NCBI RefSeq assembly: GCF_002278035.1
Contig: NZ_CP022603.1
Span: 186,001-250,000, forward strand
Direction of reading: 5' to 3'
From: Ochrobactrum quorumnocens
GTDB taxonomy: Bacteria; Pseudomonadota; Alphaproteobacteria; Rhizobiales; Rhizobiaceae
DNA: 64,000 bases
Shown here: positions 26,299-34,724 of the stretch, piece by piece
Numbering within the stretch: position 1 is the first letter of the stretch
Layout of the letters: the number at the start of each line of letters is the position of its first letter
The notes under the pieces: model-generated
The model's database searches: none
Seen by the model: only the letters and a program-made list of their open reading frames with translations
What the model was told of the DNA's origin: nothing
Program-made: the position numbers and the translations under genes

Positions 26299-26775
26299 TG
26301 GCAAATGGCACCAGATAGGGCAAAAGTATAATCACACAAATTTACTGCAATTAAGCGAAATTATATTCTACGAATACTAAATTGCCTCATGTCGCAGCTA
26401 ATTGCATATTTGTCGCAGCTCGCTCGTGTGTGGCGCTTTCACAGGATTACTATTGTTGGTAGGCTGGCCGATTATTTCTGATAATCGGATGCGTCGGTTA
26501 GTCCGCATATTTCGTCGCGCAACCCATCAAAAACAAACAAGGGGACGGGTCGCGCAGAGATGAATCCATGACTGTGGGTGGACATGTCGGGAAATGGTCT
26601 ATATAAATACGTCACACCAATCGCTAATCATTCTCTGTGGGCCGTTCGCTGCCTGCAAGTTGCGCATGTCCAATTCGCGCAAGAATGAAGAAATAATGAT
26701 GTTAAAAAGGAGATTAAACCCGCCAGCACTGCGGGGTTAAGCATTATGCATGGTATTTTATACAAGGAAGATAGT
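26299..26775 (+). promoter_or_regulatory. Long leader/promoter region of the proVWX operon
   Basis: No gene is seen. The region holds a perfect inverted repeat CCGATTAT/ATAATCGG (26468-26475/26481-26488), two GTCGCAGCT direct repeats (near 26394 and 26412), an inverted TTGCGC/GCGCAA pair (26660-26665/26677-26682), and a nine-pair hairpin (TTAAACCCGC with GCGGGGTTAA, 26714-26740) 36 bases before the proV start. Osmoregulated pro operons commonly have long upstream control regions. Promoter elements were not assigned with confidence. Confidence 0.45.
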
Positions 26776-27960
26776 ATGAAGTCGCCTGCTAAGACAAAGA
26801 TAAGCTTAAGTGGCGTGTTTAAAGTCTTCGGCGACGATCCGGAGCGCGCAATGCAGGAATTGCGTGCAGGCAAATCAAAGGCTCAGATTCACAGTGATCA
26901 TGGTGCCACAATCGGCGTAGATGACGCGACCTTCGATATTAAAGAAGGCGAAGTATTCGTCATCATGGGCCTCTCAGGCTCAGGTAAATCTACACTTCTG
27001 CGCCTGCTCAATCGTCTTATTGAACCGACAGCCGGTTCCATCGAAGTGGATGGCCGTGACATTGTCAAAATGTCGAAGCGCGAGCTGATTGATCTTCGCC
27101 GCCGTGACATGAGCATGGTGTTTCAGTCTTTTGCGCTGCTTCCCAATCGCACGGTGTTGAACAACGCATCTTTCGGTCTTGAAGTGGCTGGAATGGGTGA
27201 AGCCGAGCGCCACGAAAAAGCATTGAAAGCGCTGGCCGCTGTGGGGCTCGAACCCTATGCCAATAGTATGCCAGATCAGCTTTCGGGCGGTATGAAGCAA
27301 CGTGTCGGTCTTGCGAGAGCGTTGGCGAGTGAGCCAACAATCCTGCTTATGGACGAAGCTTTCTCCGCGCTCGATCCTTTGATCCGCACGGAGATGCAGG
27401 ATGAGTTGAAACGCCTTCAGGCCGAAAACAGCCGTACAATCATTTTTGTGAGCCACGATCTCGACGAGGCAATGCGAATAGGCGACCGTATCTGCATCAT
27501 GCAGCACGGCAAGGTTGTTCAGGTTGGAACGCCGAACGAGATCGTTTCTTCACCTGCCAATGATTACGTCCGCTCATTCTTCCGCAATGTTGATGTTTCG
27601 CGCGTTTTCAAGGCGTCCGATGTCGCTCGCGATGACGAGCTGATCATGTTCAATCCAGCACAGTTGACTTCGGCACTAGAGCGCCTTGATGCGAGCGGGC
27701 AGACATATGGTGTCCTGCTTGACGCTGACAGGATTTATCGCGGCGTCGTTACCCGTGATGCTCTTGCCAGCGGAAGTTTCAAGCCGGGCGATGATCAACT
27801 CGACAGTGCTGCTGCCATTCAGGCCGATGCGCCACTCTCCGGACTGTTGATGCGTGTTGCTGAGAGCCCATGGCCGGTACCGGTGACAGACCGGAACAAC
27901 CGCTATCTTGGGGCGATCAGTAAATCGGCACTGCTTGAAACGCTCGGCCGCGCTGGCTGA
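26776..27960 (+). CDS. proV: Glycine betaine/L-proline ABC transporter ATP-binding protein
   Basis: A 394-residue ProV/OpuAA-type ATPase that drives import of compatible solutes such as glycine betaine during osmotic stress. Walker [10 protein letters not shown], the Q-loop [15 protein letters not shown], signature [15 protein letters not shown], Walker [15 protein letters not shown] and the H-loop [14 protein letters not shown] are all present. The last 130 residues form the paired CBS-like regulatory domain that senses ionic strength in the family. ATG26776 follows AAGGAAGA at good spacing; an upstream ATG at 26746 lacks a ribosome site. It is first of proV-proW-proX. Confidence 0.93.
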   Translation: MKSPAKTKISLSGVFKVFGDDPERAMQELRAGKSKAQIHSDHGATIGVDDATFDIKEGEVFVIMGLSGSGKSTLLRLLNRLIEPTAGSIEVDGRDIVKMSKRELIDLRRRDMSMVFQSFALLPNRTVLNNASFGLEVAGMGEAERHEKALKALAAVGLEPYANSMPDQLSGGMKQRVGLARALASEPTILLMDEAFSALDPLIRTEMQDELKRLQAENSRTIIFVSHDLDEAMRIGDRICIMQHGKVVQVGTPNEIVSSPANDYVRSFFRNVDVSRVFKASDVARDDELIMFNPAQLTSALERLDASGQTYGVLLDADRIYRGVVTRDALASGSFKPGDDQLDSAAAIQADAPLSGLLMRVAESPWPVPVTDRNNRYLGAISKSALLETLGRAG

Positions 27961-27996
27961 ATTCCATCGCGCATATGCCTGCCGGGCAAGAGACCG

Positions 27997-28023
27997 GCAA
28001 TTAATAGGCCAGCAATTAATAGG
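27997..28023 (+). repeat. 12-bp direct repeat in the proV-proW spacer
   Basis: GCAATTAATAGG occurs at 27997-28008 and again at 28012-28023, a 15-bp period with a three-base spacer (CCA). It lies in the 109-bp gap between proV and proW and was probably created by slippage. No function is assigned. Confidence 0.75.
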
Positions 28024-28069
28024 ATTGGTCCAATCCAGAGGCAACAAAATCTGAAATGGACGGTAAAAT

Positions 28070-28987
28070 ATGGAATTGAATTTTAGTATTGGCGGATGGG
28101 CAGACGTGGTGGTCAACTACATTCTTGACCACTTTACGCCAGCGCTCGATATGATCGCCGCTACAATTGGTTTCGTCACTGACGGAATTCAGAATGCACT
28201 TCTTTCCATTCCACCTGTGGCGGGTATCGGAATTCTCACATTGCTCGCGCTTTGGCGTGTAGGCTGGAAGTTTGCGATTTTCACTGCGCTCGCGCTGGCA
28301 CTCATCATCCATATGGGGCTGTGGAATGGCACTATGGAAAGCTTGTCGCTGGTACTGGCGTCCACAATCATCGCGGTGGTGATTGGTATTCCGCTTGGTA
28401 TCGCCATGGCCCGCAGCGATGCGGTGGCTTCCATTGTTCGCCCTGTGCTTGATCTCATGCAGACGATGCCCGCATTCGTGTATCTCATTCCGGCTGCGAT
28501 GTTTTTTGGTCTTGGTGCCGTACCGGGCACGATTGCAACAGTCATCTTTGCGATGCCGCCGGTTGTGCGTCTAACCAATCTTGGTATCCGTCAGGTCCAT
28601 GCCGAGTTCGTCGAAGCAGGATTGGCATTTGGCTGCACCTCACGGCAGTTGCTGTTCAAGGTTCAGCTTCCAAATGCCATGCCATCAATCATGGCGGGTA
28701 TGAACCAGACAATCATGCTGTCGCTTTCGATGGTGGTCATCGCATCGATGATTGGTGCTGGTGGTCTCGGGAACACGGTACTTACGGGCATTCAGCGTCT
28801 CGATGTGGGCAAGGGTTTTGAGGGCGGTCTCGCCGTGGTCATTCTGGCCGTTATTCTCGACCGCATTACACAAAGCTTTGGCAAAGGAAATTCGGGGGGC
28901 GTGTTGGGCTTCTTCAAAAGGCTGTCCTTTATGAAAAAGACGGCGGGTGAGCAGTCCTCATCTGCGCTCCGTAAGCAGGAAGTATGA
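28070..28987 (+). CDS. proW: Glycine betaine/L-proline ABC transporter permease
   Basis: A 305-residue inner-membrane permease of the ProW/OpuAB family. The N-terminal region precedes six to seven hydrophobic segments; LDLMQTMPAFVYLIPAAMFF is the hallmark, and the EAA loop includes EAGLAFGCTSRQLLFKVQLP. MIGAGGLGNTVLTGIQRLD near the end is also characteristic. It starts 109 bases after proV and is separated from proX by a palindromic repeat of the same family as the one at 20395. Acts with ProV and ProX in osmoprotectant uptake. Confidence 0.93.
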   Translation: MELNFSIGGWADVVVNYILDHFTPALDMIAATIGFVTDGIQNALLSIPPVAGIGILTLLALWRVGWKFAIFTALALALIIHMGLWNGTMESLSLVLASTIIAVVIGIPLGIAMARSDAVASIVRPVLDLMQTMPAFVYLIPAAMFFGLGAVPGTIATVIFAMPPVVRLTNLGIRQVHAEFVEAGLAFGCTSRQLLFKVQLPNAMPSIMAGMNQTIMLSLSMVVIASMIGAGGLGNTVLTGIQRLDVGKGFEGGLAVVILAVILDRITQSFGKGNSGGVLGFFKRLSFMKKTAGEQSSSALRKQEV

Positions 28988-28993
28988 ATACAA

Positions 28994-29063
28994 AGCATTT
29001 CCAGCAAAAGTGCGTGAGCCTTTCGCATTGGATAATGCGTGAAAACAAAAAGATTGAGCGGTT
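28994..29063. repeat. Rhizobiales-type palindromic repeat between proW and proX
   Basis: This second copy of the 20395 repeat shares the AGCATTT.CAGCAAAAGTGCG start, the ATAATGC core and the AAAACAAA...GAGCGGTTA end. It contains a short GCATT/AATGC hairpin. It lies in the 146-bp spacer between proW and the proX ribosome site, so it could act as an mRNA-stabilising or attenuating element. This explains the long spurious N-terminal extension of the proX reading frame. Confidence 0.8.
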
Positions 29064-29133
29064 ACCGTGCATTCGTCTTTGCTGTAACCGCGCAAATAAA
29101 CGGGAACGACAGTTAATCGGAAAAGGAGAAGCC

Positions 29134-30000
29134 ATGTTAGGCAAGCTAACAAAAATCGGTCTCGCAGCAGTAGTTGCAGGCAGCATGACTGCCGGAGCGG
29201 CTTTCGCGCAAGACAGCAAAACAGTCAAAATTGGCTGGGCTCCATGGTCTGACGCAGAATTTGTGACCAAACTTGCTGCGAAGCTTATCGAGGACAATCT
29301 CGGTCAGAAAGTGGAGCTGGTGCAGACTGACGTAGCGCCGCTTTATCAGGGTGTTAGCCGTGGCGACATCGATGCGATGATGATGGCCTGGCTGCCTGAA
29401 ACTCATGCGGATTATTACAAGCGCGTCGAAGACAAGGTCGAAAACCTTGGCCCGCTATATGAAGGCGCAAAGCTTGGCTGGATCGTTCCGGACTATATTC
29501 CTGAAAGCGAAATCAGCTCGATTGAAGATCTGAAAAAGCCGGAAGTTCGTGAGAAGCTTAAGGGCGAAATTCAAGGCATCGATCCGGGCGCAGGTTTGAC
29601 CCGTCTGTCGGACGAAGCAATCAAGAAATATGGGCTGGACTATAAGCTCAATATTTCCAGTGAAGCCGCGATGCTGACGACTGTTGACCGCGCGACCCGT
29701 TCTGATGGCTGGTTTGTTGCCACGTCGTGGAGCCCACACTGGATGTTCGGCAAATATAAGCTGCGTTATATCGCTGATCCGGAAGGCGCATTGGGCGGCG
29801 CAGAACATGTTGACGCGATTGCACGTAAGGGCTTCAAGGAAGATAACCCTAAGGCCGCCGCTTTCCTCACCAAGATGAGCATTCCGATCAATGAGCTTGA
29901 AACCGCAATGTTTGAAGCGCAGGAAACATCTTACGAGAAGGCTGTCGACAAGTATATTGCCGAGCATCCTGATCGGATCAAGGAATGGCTGGCTGAATAA
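29134..30000 (+). CDS. proX: Glycine betaine-binding periplasmic protein
   Basis: A 288-residue OpuAC/ProX-type receptor. A signal peptide of about 24 residues ends at AGAAFAQDS. VKIGWAPWSDAEF, DAMMMAWLPETHADYY and WFVATSWSPHWMFGKY provide the Trp residues that form the aromatic cage for quaternary ammonium ligands in this family. ATG29134 is chosen because AAAAGGAGAA lies directly upstream; the open frame continues 50 codons further 5' through the repeat but lacks a signal peptide. Last gene of proVWX, followed by a terminator. Confidence 0.93.
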   Translation: MLGKLTKIGLAAVVAGSMTAGAAFAQDSKTVKIGWAPWSDAEFVTKLAAKLIEDNLGQKVELVQTDVAPLYQGVSRGDIDAMMMAWLPETHADYYKRVEDKVENLGPLYEGAKLGWIVPDYIPESEISSIEDLKKPEVREKLKGEIQGIDPGAGLTRLSDEAIKKYGLDYKLNISSEAAMLTTVDRATRSDGWFVATSWSPHWMFGKYKLRYIADPEGALGGAEHVDAIARKGFKEDNPKAAAFLTKMSIPINELETAMFEAQETSYEKAVDKYIAEHPDRIKEWLAE

Positions 30001-30027
30001 ACATTCCGTCAGATCATTGAATACAAC

Positions 30028-30055
30028 AAAGCCCTGGTATTTGCCGGGGCTTTTT
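30028..30055 (+). terminator. Rho-independent terminator of proVWX
   Basis: AAAGCCCTGG (30028-30037) pairs with CCGGGGCTTT (30044-30053; one G-U) and is followed by TT before GCATG. It lies 28 bases after the proX stop. Confidence 0.85.
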
Positions 30056-30072
30056 GCATGTGTGAAGTCCTG

Positions 30073-30172
30073 AGACATCCCCAAAAGTGGGAACCGGTTT
30101 TCGGAACAAGATGTGCGTAAAGCACAAAGACAGAGCATTCTCCAGGATTCAACTTAAACCAGAAATGCTCTG
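30073..30172. repeat. Composite Rhizobiales-type palindromic repeat
   Basis: CCCCAAAAGTGGGAACCGG followed by TTTTCGGAACAAG matches the palindrome at 54513-54540. It continues into CAGAGCATT (30131-30139), inverted with AATGCTCTG (30164-30172). The AAAAGTGGGAACCGGTTTT core is familiar from dispersed repeats of Rhizobiales genomes. It lies between the proX terminator and the RNA candidate on the other strand. Confidence 0.75.
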
Positions 30173-30174
30173 GT

Positions 30175-30300
30175 AAAATGAAAAGGAGCAGGTTCCTCCC
30201 CAAGAACCTGCTCCTTAATGCATCGCCCCCCGCCAAGGGTTGGTCGATGCTTGACCTGATACCGTCAAGATTAGGACTAACTCATTGAGGTCACTAAACC
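30175..30300 (-). ncRNA. Candidate structured RNA / operon 3' UTR with strong terminator
   Basis: On the minus strand four hairpins follow one another. TTAG-GAC-CTCA pairs with TGAG-GTC-CTAA (30270-30297). TTGAC/GTCAA spans 30251-30268. GCATCG/CGATGC spans 30220-30250 around a run of Cs/Gs. A perfect 13-bp hairpin AAGGAGCAGGTTC/GAACCTGCTCCTT (30183-30216) is followed by TTCATTTT. It may be the 3' UTR and terminator of the operon that ends with the TetR gene, or an independent small RNA: a TTGCAT-17-TTAAAG promoter-like pair lies upstream. The family is not recognised. Confidence 0.5.
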
Positions 30301-30417
30301 TTGTTTGGGCAACTTTAACGCACGTTTTATTATGGATGCAACCAGATTCTTGCTCGCCTTATGCCAAATTTGACATTTTTAGGCTTTAACGGAAAAGCTG
30401 GTATTTCTGCGAGGTTT

Positions 30418-31071
30418 TCACTCAAGTCCACAAGCGCGGAGAAACAGCGTTGAAACTTCTTTCTCAATGCGGTCAAGATCGAGTGGCTCGTCCTTGCTCA
30501 GTTCCATCATGCTGCGAACCTGTGTTTCAAAGTCAGCATAATGCTGTGTGACAGCCCATATATGCATTTGAAACAGAAGCGGATCGACCGGCTTGATACG
30601 GCCATCATCTACCCATGACTGGATGAGCTTTACCGCATTGTGGGTCGCACTGACGTGTTTTGCCCAATGACGGCGGAGATAGGGCGCACCGTTGGCAATC
30701 TCGGTAGTAAATAGCCGAGAGGCTTTGGGGTTTTTCTGACTATAGGCGAGTTTTGCGCGAATATACTGCCGGATCACCTTGGCCGGGTCCTGTTCGGTGC
30801 TGGCTCCGAGGAAAATTTCTTCCCAATCATCGAGGATGAAGACAATAATATCCTCGTAGAGCTCTTCCTTGCTGGAAATATAGTAGTGAAGCTGCGGCTT
30901 GGTGAGACCAGCACGGTGGGCAATTCCTTGCGTTGATGCGCCCACCAGTCCTTTTTCCGCAAACTCATCGATAGCGGCTGTGCGAATAGCACCTTGAATA
31001 CGACGCCTGCGGCCGAGAACCTTGTCTCGTCCGGTCAGTTCGTTGTCGTCATTCTGGTCATCTATTGTCAT
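30418..31071 (-). CDS. TetR-family regulator, RutR-like
   Basis: A 217-residue regulator. The helix-turn-helix is in residues about 28-65 (IRTAAIDEFAEKGLVGAST, GIAHRAGLTKPQLHYYISS). The C-terminal half resembles the YcdC/RutR ligand domain: QDPAKVIRQYIRAKLAYSQ, RLFTTEIANGAPYL and AVTQHYADFETQV. RutR senses uracil/thymine and controls pyrimidine degradation. This gene closes a seven-gene minus-strand operon, and a palindrome similar to the RutR consensus lies at the head of that operon (37266-37279). It probably autoregulates the operon in response to a pyrimidine-like or hydantoin-like effector, which is inference. Confidence 0.82.
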   Translation of the reverse strand: MTIDDQNDDNELTGRDKVLGRRRRIQGAIRTAAIDEFAEKGLVGASTQGIAHRAGLTKPQLHYYISSKEELYEDIIVFILDDWEEIFLGASTEQDPAKVIRQYIRAKLAYSQKNPKASRLFTTEIANGAPYLRRHWAKHVSATHNAVKLIQSWVDDGRIKPVDPLLFQMHIWAVTQHYADFETQVRSMMELSKDEPLDLDRIEKEVSTLFLRACGLE

Positions 31072-31102
31072 ACGTGCCAGCCGCTATCTAAAATATAGGC
31101 GC

Positions 31103-32113
31103 TTATTGGTCCAGTTGCTTCTTGATGGCCAGACCTGCGCCTTTGTTTACGAACGCGTCGGTGGCAACCTTGGTCATGTCCAATTCGTCACCGCTGACGA
31201 TGCCCGACTTGCGAGCCAGTTCGTAGAACTGCTTGACCCGGTTCATGTCGATTGCGCCGATGCCCTTTTCCAGCGTGTCGCCGCTGTCGATGAGCTTCAG
31301 GTCCTTGAGACGTGCAAGTTCCGCATCCAGCGTTTCCTTGCTCATATCCGCGTTGTCCTTGAGGATCAGTTCGTAGGCCTTGCTGTTGTCGCCGTAGAGG
31401 AAGTTGGTCCAGCCTTCGATGGAAGCCGTCACAAAGCGCTGCACAAGTTCTGGATTCTTTTCGACGAGATCCTGACGCGTCTCAATGGTGTTCGCATAGG
31501 TGCTGTAACCCTGATCTGCGAGCAGGAAGGTTGTAACCTTGGCGCCTTCCTTTTCGGCATAGATAGGTTCGGCAGTTGCATAGGCTTGCTGCACAGCCTT
31601 TTTGTCGCTGAGGAACTGAGCCAGGCTATAGCCATAAGGGCGGAGCTGTTCGTCCTTGAAGCCGAAATCTTTGACTAGCCACGGCCAGAACGAGAACTGG
31701 CCATCCTTGGAAATCAGGATCGTCTGCGCATTTGCGAGGTCTTTGAAGTCCTTATATTCGCCTTCATGCGCCATCAGCGCCTGCGGGTCTTTCTGGTAGA
31801 AAGCTGCAACAACTGTGGTCGGCACGCCATTGGCGACGTTGTTGAATGACAAAAGCAGATTGCCGGTCAGGAGAAAATCGAGACGTCCAGCGGCGAGCAT
31901 CGGACGATTATTGACCTGCGGTCCGCCCATCTCGATCTTTACGTCGAGGCCGTATTTTTCATAAGTTCCGTCGGCAAGAGCCTGGTAGAAGCCGCCGTGA
32001 CCTGCCTGTGCCAGCCAGTTGGTGCCGAGCGTCACTTTGTCGAGCGCATAGGCCATCTGTGCGGAAAGGCCCATGCATAGTGCAGCGAGGGCTGCAACGA
32101 GTGTCTTTTTCAT
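31103..32113 (-). CDS. NMT1/SsuA-type ABC substrate-binding protein
   Basis: A 336-residue periplasmic receptor with a signal peptide ending at AQMAYALDK. VTLGTNWLAQAGHGGFYQAL, GLDVKIEMGGPQVNNRPMLA and the later ARKSGIVSGDELDMTKVATD belong to the NMT1/THI5-like (SsuA, ThiY, RutG-neighbour) group that binds sulfonates, pyrimidines, nitrate or other small heterocycles. The matching permease (34696) and ATPase (35549) are three to four genes upstream in the same operon. With a RutR-like regulator and amide-ring hydrolases beside it, a pyrimidine- or creatinine-like ligand is plausible but unproven. Confidence 0.85.
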   Translation of the reverse strand: MKKTLVAALAALCMGLSAQMAYALDKVTLGTNWLAQAGHGGFYQALADGTYEKYGLDVKIEMGGPQVNNRPMLAAGRLDFLLTGNLLLSFNNVANGVPTTVVAAFYQKDPQALMAHEGEYKDFKDLANAQTILISKDGQFSFWPWLVKDFGFKDEQLRPYGYSLAQFLSDKKAVQQAYATAEPIYAEKEGAKVTTFLLADQGYSTYANTIETRQDLVEKNPELVQRFVTASIEGWTNFLYGDNSKAYELILKDNADMSKETLDAELARLKDLKLIDSGDTLEKGIGAIDMNRVKQFYELARKSGIVSGDELDMTKVATDAFVNKGAGLAIKKQLDQ

Positions 32114-32129
32114 TCTGGTTCCCCTGGTT

Positions 32130-33509
32130 TTAGTTCTTCAATGCCATGTCGGCCGTCCAGCCGCGAGTTTTGCCGGGATTGAGCAGACCGTAAGGATCGG
32201 CCTGCTTCTTGAACTCGATCTGAACATTGTCGATTTCCTTCATGCCACCGTCTTCGATCGTGTAGGCATGTGGATCATAGATGTCGCAGCCGTCGACCTG
32301 TTCCAGCTCTTCGATGAGGCGATACATTTGATCACGGCCTTCAAAGCGCACGAGCGGTAAGGCAAAAATTTGCACTTCACCCTCAAGGCGCGCCATTTCG
32401 TGATGCATGTATTGCGTTTCGCCATAGCGTTCGATCTGGCGATTGACCAGCGCCACATCAAACGGACGAGGATAGGCAACCTGCAAATAAGTCCAGCCCG
32501 GTTCCGCTTTCAGCGCCTGAAGGGTTGTATGATTCCAGCCACATTCATAAGCGGGTTGGAGGCCAGCCTTGTGCAATTCATCGAGCGTCATCGAGAAAGA
32601 GACCTTGCCGCCGAACTCGGTTGCAAGCGCCTCAAAACGTGCGACTTCCTGTGGCGCGATCATCGCGAAAACGGCATCCTTATCGGATGGGAAGAGTTCG
32701 CCAAACTTGGTGTAGAAGCGCGCAAAACGGCGATCCACAGTCGTCAGTAGATAGCAGTCGAGGTTGTTTTCCAGCGCCTTCAGGCAGAAGTTTAGCGTTG
32801 CTTCATAAGTATCGAACAATGCAGCAGTATGCACCCATTCCGTTGCTTTCGTCAGGCCGATTTCAAGCTCAAGAATGATGCCGTTGGTACCATAAGCGTG
32901 CTGCACCTTGTGGATATCACGACCTGTCAGTTCGATGATTTTTGGTTCTGGTTCAACCGTCAGAACCTTCACACAAAAGACATTGCCATCGTCACGCAAC
33001 ATGCCATGGCGAAGCGAGCCAATGCCGCCTGAACCGCCCGAGAAAAAACCGCCAATAGTGGCGATGCGGCGGGTGGACGGATACATCAGCAATTCCTGAC
33101 CCGTTTCGCGCACAGCATCGTCAAGGCGCGAAATACGTGCGCCACCTTCAACGCGAACCTTACCCGGCTCAATTGCGATGATGCGGTCGATCTTGGTCAT
33201 ATCGAGGATGACACCGCCTTCAAGCGGAACGCATTGGCCGTAATTGCCAGTGCCGCCGCCGCGAACAGTAATTGGGATACGGAGCTTGGCTGCAGCCGCT
33301 GTCACGCGGCGCACCTCATCCTGATCTTTTGGTATGACGACGAGATCGCCAAGGTAATGGCCGATATCTTCGGTCAGGATCGGGCTGTACCAGAAATAAT
33401 CGCGCGAACGCAGTTCGACCTGCTTGGGGTCGTCATAAATGCGGATGCCTTCGATTTCGGCGCGAAATGCTGCCCAGTCATAGATGCGCTGCGGTGCGAC
33501 AGAATTCAT
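32130..33509 (-). CDS. FAD-binding oxidoreductase (VAO/GlcD family)
   Basis: A 459-residue flavoprotein with a PCMH-type FAD domain. The signature ITVRGGGTGNYGQCVPLEGG fixes the pyrophosphate, followed by VEGGARISRLD and ATIGGFFSGGSGGIGSLRHG. The C-terminal substrate domain ends KKQADPYGLLNPGKTRGW, as in GlcD and lactate-dehydrogenase-like oxidases. It lies between the amidohydrolase and the binding-protein genes with gaps of 12-16 bases, so it belongs to the pathway of the imported compound. Likely oxidises a hydroxy-acid or ring carbon; the substrate is not recognisable. Confidence 0.86.
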   Translation of the reverse strand: MNSVAPQRIYDWAAFRAEIEGIRIYDDPKQVELRSRDYFWYSPILTEDIGHYLGDLVVIPKDQDEVRRVTAAAAKLRIPITVRGGGTGNYGQCVPLEGGVILDMTKIDRIIAIEPGKVRVEGGARISRLDDAVRETGQELLMYPSTRRIATIGGFFSGGSGGIGSLRHGMLRDDGNVFCVKVLTVEPEPKIIELTGRDIHKVQHAYGTNGIILELEIGLTKATEWVHTAALFDTYEATLNFCLKALENNLDCYLLTTVDRRFARFYTKFGELFPSDKDAVFAMIAPQEVARFEALATEFGGKVSFSMTLDELHKAGLQPAYECGWNHTTLQALKAEPGWTYLQVAYPRPFDVALVNRQIERYGETQYMHHEMARLEGEVQIFALPLVRFEGRDQMYRLIEELEQVDGCDIYDPHAYTIEDGGMKEIDNVQIEFKKQADPYGLLNPGKTRGWTADMALKN

Positions 33510-33521
33510 GGGGTTCTCCGA

Positions 33522-34724
33522 TTAAATTATAGTTCCATCACGCCAGATGACGCGACGCGCCTGCGGACGGCTGATGAGGTCGTTAATGTCTGTGGCGTCA
33601 TGCCAGATGAAATTAGCAGGTCCGCCCTCAGAGAGCACCTGAACGCAGTCACTCCCGATGAAGCGGGCGGGCAGGGTGGTGACGCTGTCAAGCCAATCAT
33701 CCGGCTCAAGGTGGCAGACCGGGGCTGCAAGGCGAAGAACCGAAAGCGGATCGTAATCCCCGTAAGGATAGAAAGCGTCGCGCACATTGTCGGAACCAAG
33801 CATGGCGTCCATGCCTGCCCGACGCGCTTCTATGAGAGGCGCTACACCACGCTGGCGCGGCGATTTTCCGCCAAGCCTGTCTTGCAGATAGAGATTTGAA
33901 GTCGGCAGCGAAACGAGAGCGGTTCCCGCATCCGCAGCAGCATCGAGAATGCTGCTTAGTTCTTGCGGTGAACGCAGAGAAAGTGAGCAAGCATGGCCGC
34001 AAAGAACGCGTCCGCTCATCTTGTGGTGTTTGGTTGCAGCCACGATCAGTGAGAAGCCGTCAGCTTCTGGTTCAAGCCCTTCATCGACGTGAAAATCGAG
34101 CTTGAGACTATGCTGAACGGCCAGACGAAACATTGCTTCGACTTTGGCTTCCAGATCGGCATTGCGATAAAAGAAAGCGCCGAGAACGCCGCCATCTTTT
34201 GCCACTCGTTCGGCAATTTCAACTCCTGCATCAAGCACGATATCGCCGTGAATAAGGGCTGCAAGCTCAAGATCAATGCGGTCTTTCCATTCGTCCCGCA
34301 GCTCATTGAGAACCGGCCATGCGGTCGGCATTTCAGGCGTTGTCCAGTCGACATGGCTGCGCATGGCACCTACGCCTTGCGCAAAAGCTGCCTCAAGTCC
34401 GCGTGTAGCACGCACGCGAATATCATCGGCGTTCCAAGTCTGACGATCAACATTCATCAGGTCGATCGCATCGAAGAGACACTCGACCTTGGCACTACCC
34501 CGTTGGGCAATACGCTCAATAGTGAAGGTTTTGTCGAGATGTACGTGAACGTCGGCGAGAAGTGGCGTGACAAAGCCGCCATTTGTTGCCTGTGAAGGCG
34601 TAAGCGATGTAATGCGCCCAGCATCTAGGCCGATGTCGTAATACCCCCTGAGGTTAGCTACGGCTACGCCTTTCAGTAACTCATCGTCCCCAGTCTTAAC
34701 GTTCACGGCGGATCTCGCTTTCAT
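33522..34724 (-). CDS. Cytosine-deaminase-like amidohydrolase (CodA subfamily)
   Basis: A 400-residue metal-dependent hydrolase. HVHLDKTF (metal His pair), DFHVDEGLEPEADGF, LCGHACSLS and GSDNVRDAFYPYGDYD match the pattern of CodA, whose Asp in the last motif is catalytic. CodA enzymes deaminate cytosine, and several homologues deaminate creatinine or related amino-imidazoles. It overlaps the permease gene by 29 bases. ATG34724 is preferred to TTG34742 because the latter adds six residues with no ribosome site. With creatininase-family and FAD-oxidase neighbours it probably opens or deaminates a small N-heterocycle. Confidence 0.82.
   Translation of the reverse strand: MKARSAVNVKTGDDELLKGVAVANLRGYYDIGLDAGRITSLTPSQATNGGFVTPLLADVHVHLDKTFTIERIAQRGSAKVECLFDAIDLMNVDRQTWNADDIRVRATRGLEAAFAQGVGAMRSHVDWTTPEMPTAWPVLNELRDEWKDRIDLELAALIHGDIVLDAGVEIAERVAKDGGVLGAFFYRNADLEAKVEAMFRLAVQHSLKLDFHVDEGLEPEADGFSLIVAATKHHKMSGRVLCGHACSLSLRSPQELSSILDAAADAGTALVSLPTSNLYLQDRLGGKSPRQRGVAPLIEARRAGMDAMLGSDNVRDAFYPYGDYDPLSVLRLAAPVCHLEPDDWLDSVTTLPARFIGSDCVQVLSEGGPANFIWHDATDINDLISRPQARRVIWRDGTII

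Noticed and set aside
28984..29133. 50-residue N-terminal extension of ProX
   Set aside because: It runs through a palindromic repeat and would bury the signal peptide; the strong ribosome site at 29121-29130 fixes the start at 29134.
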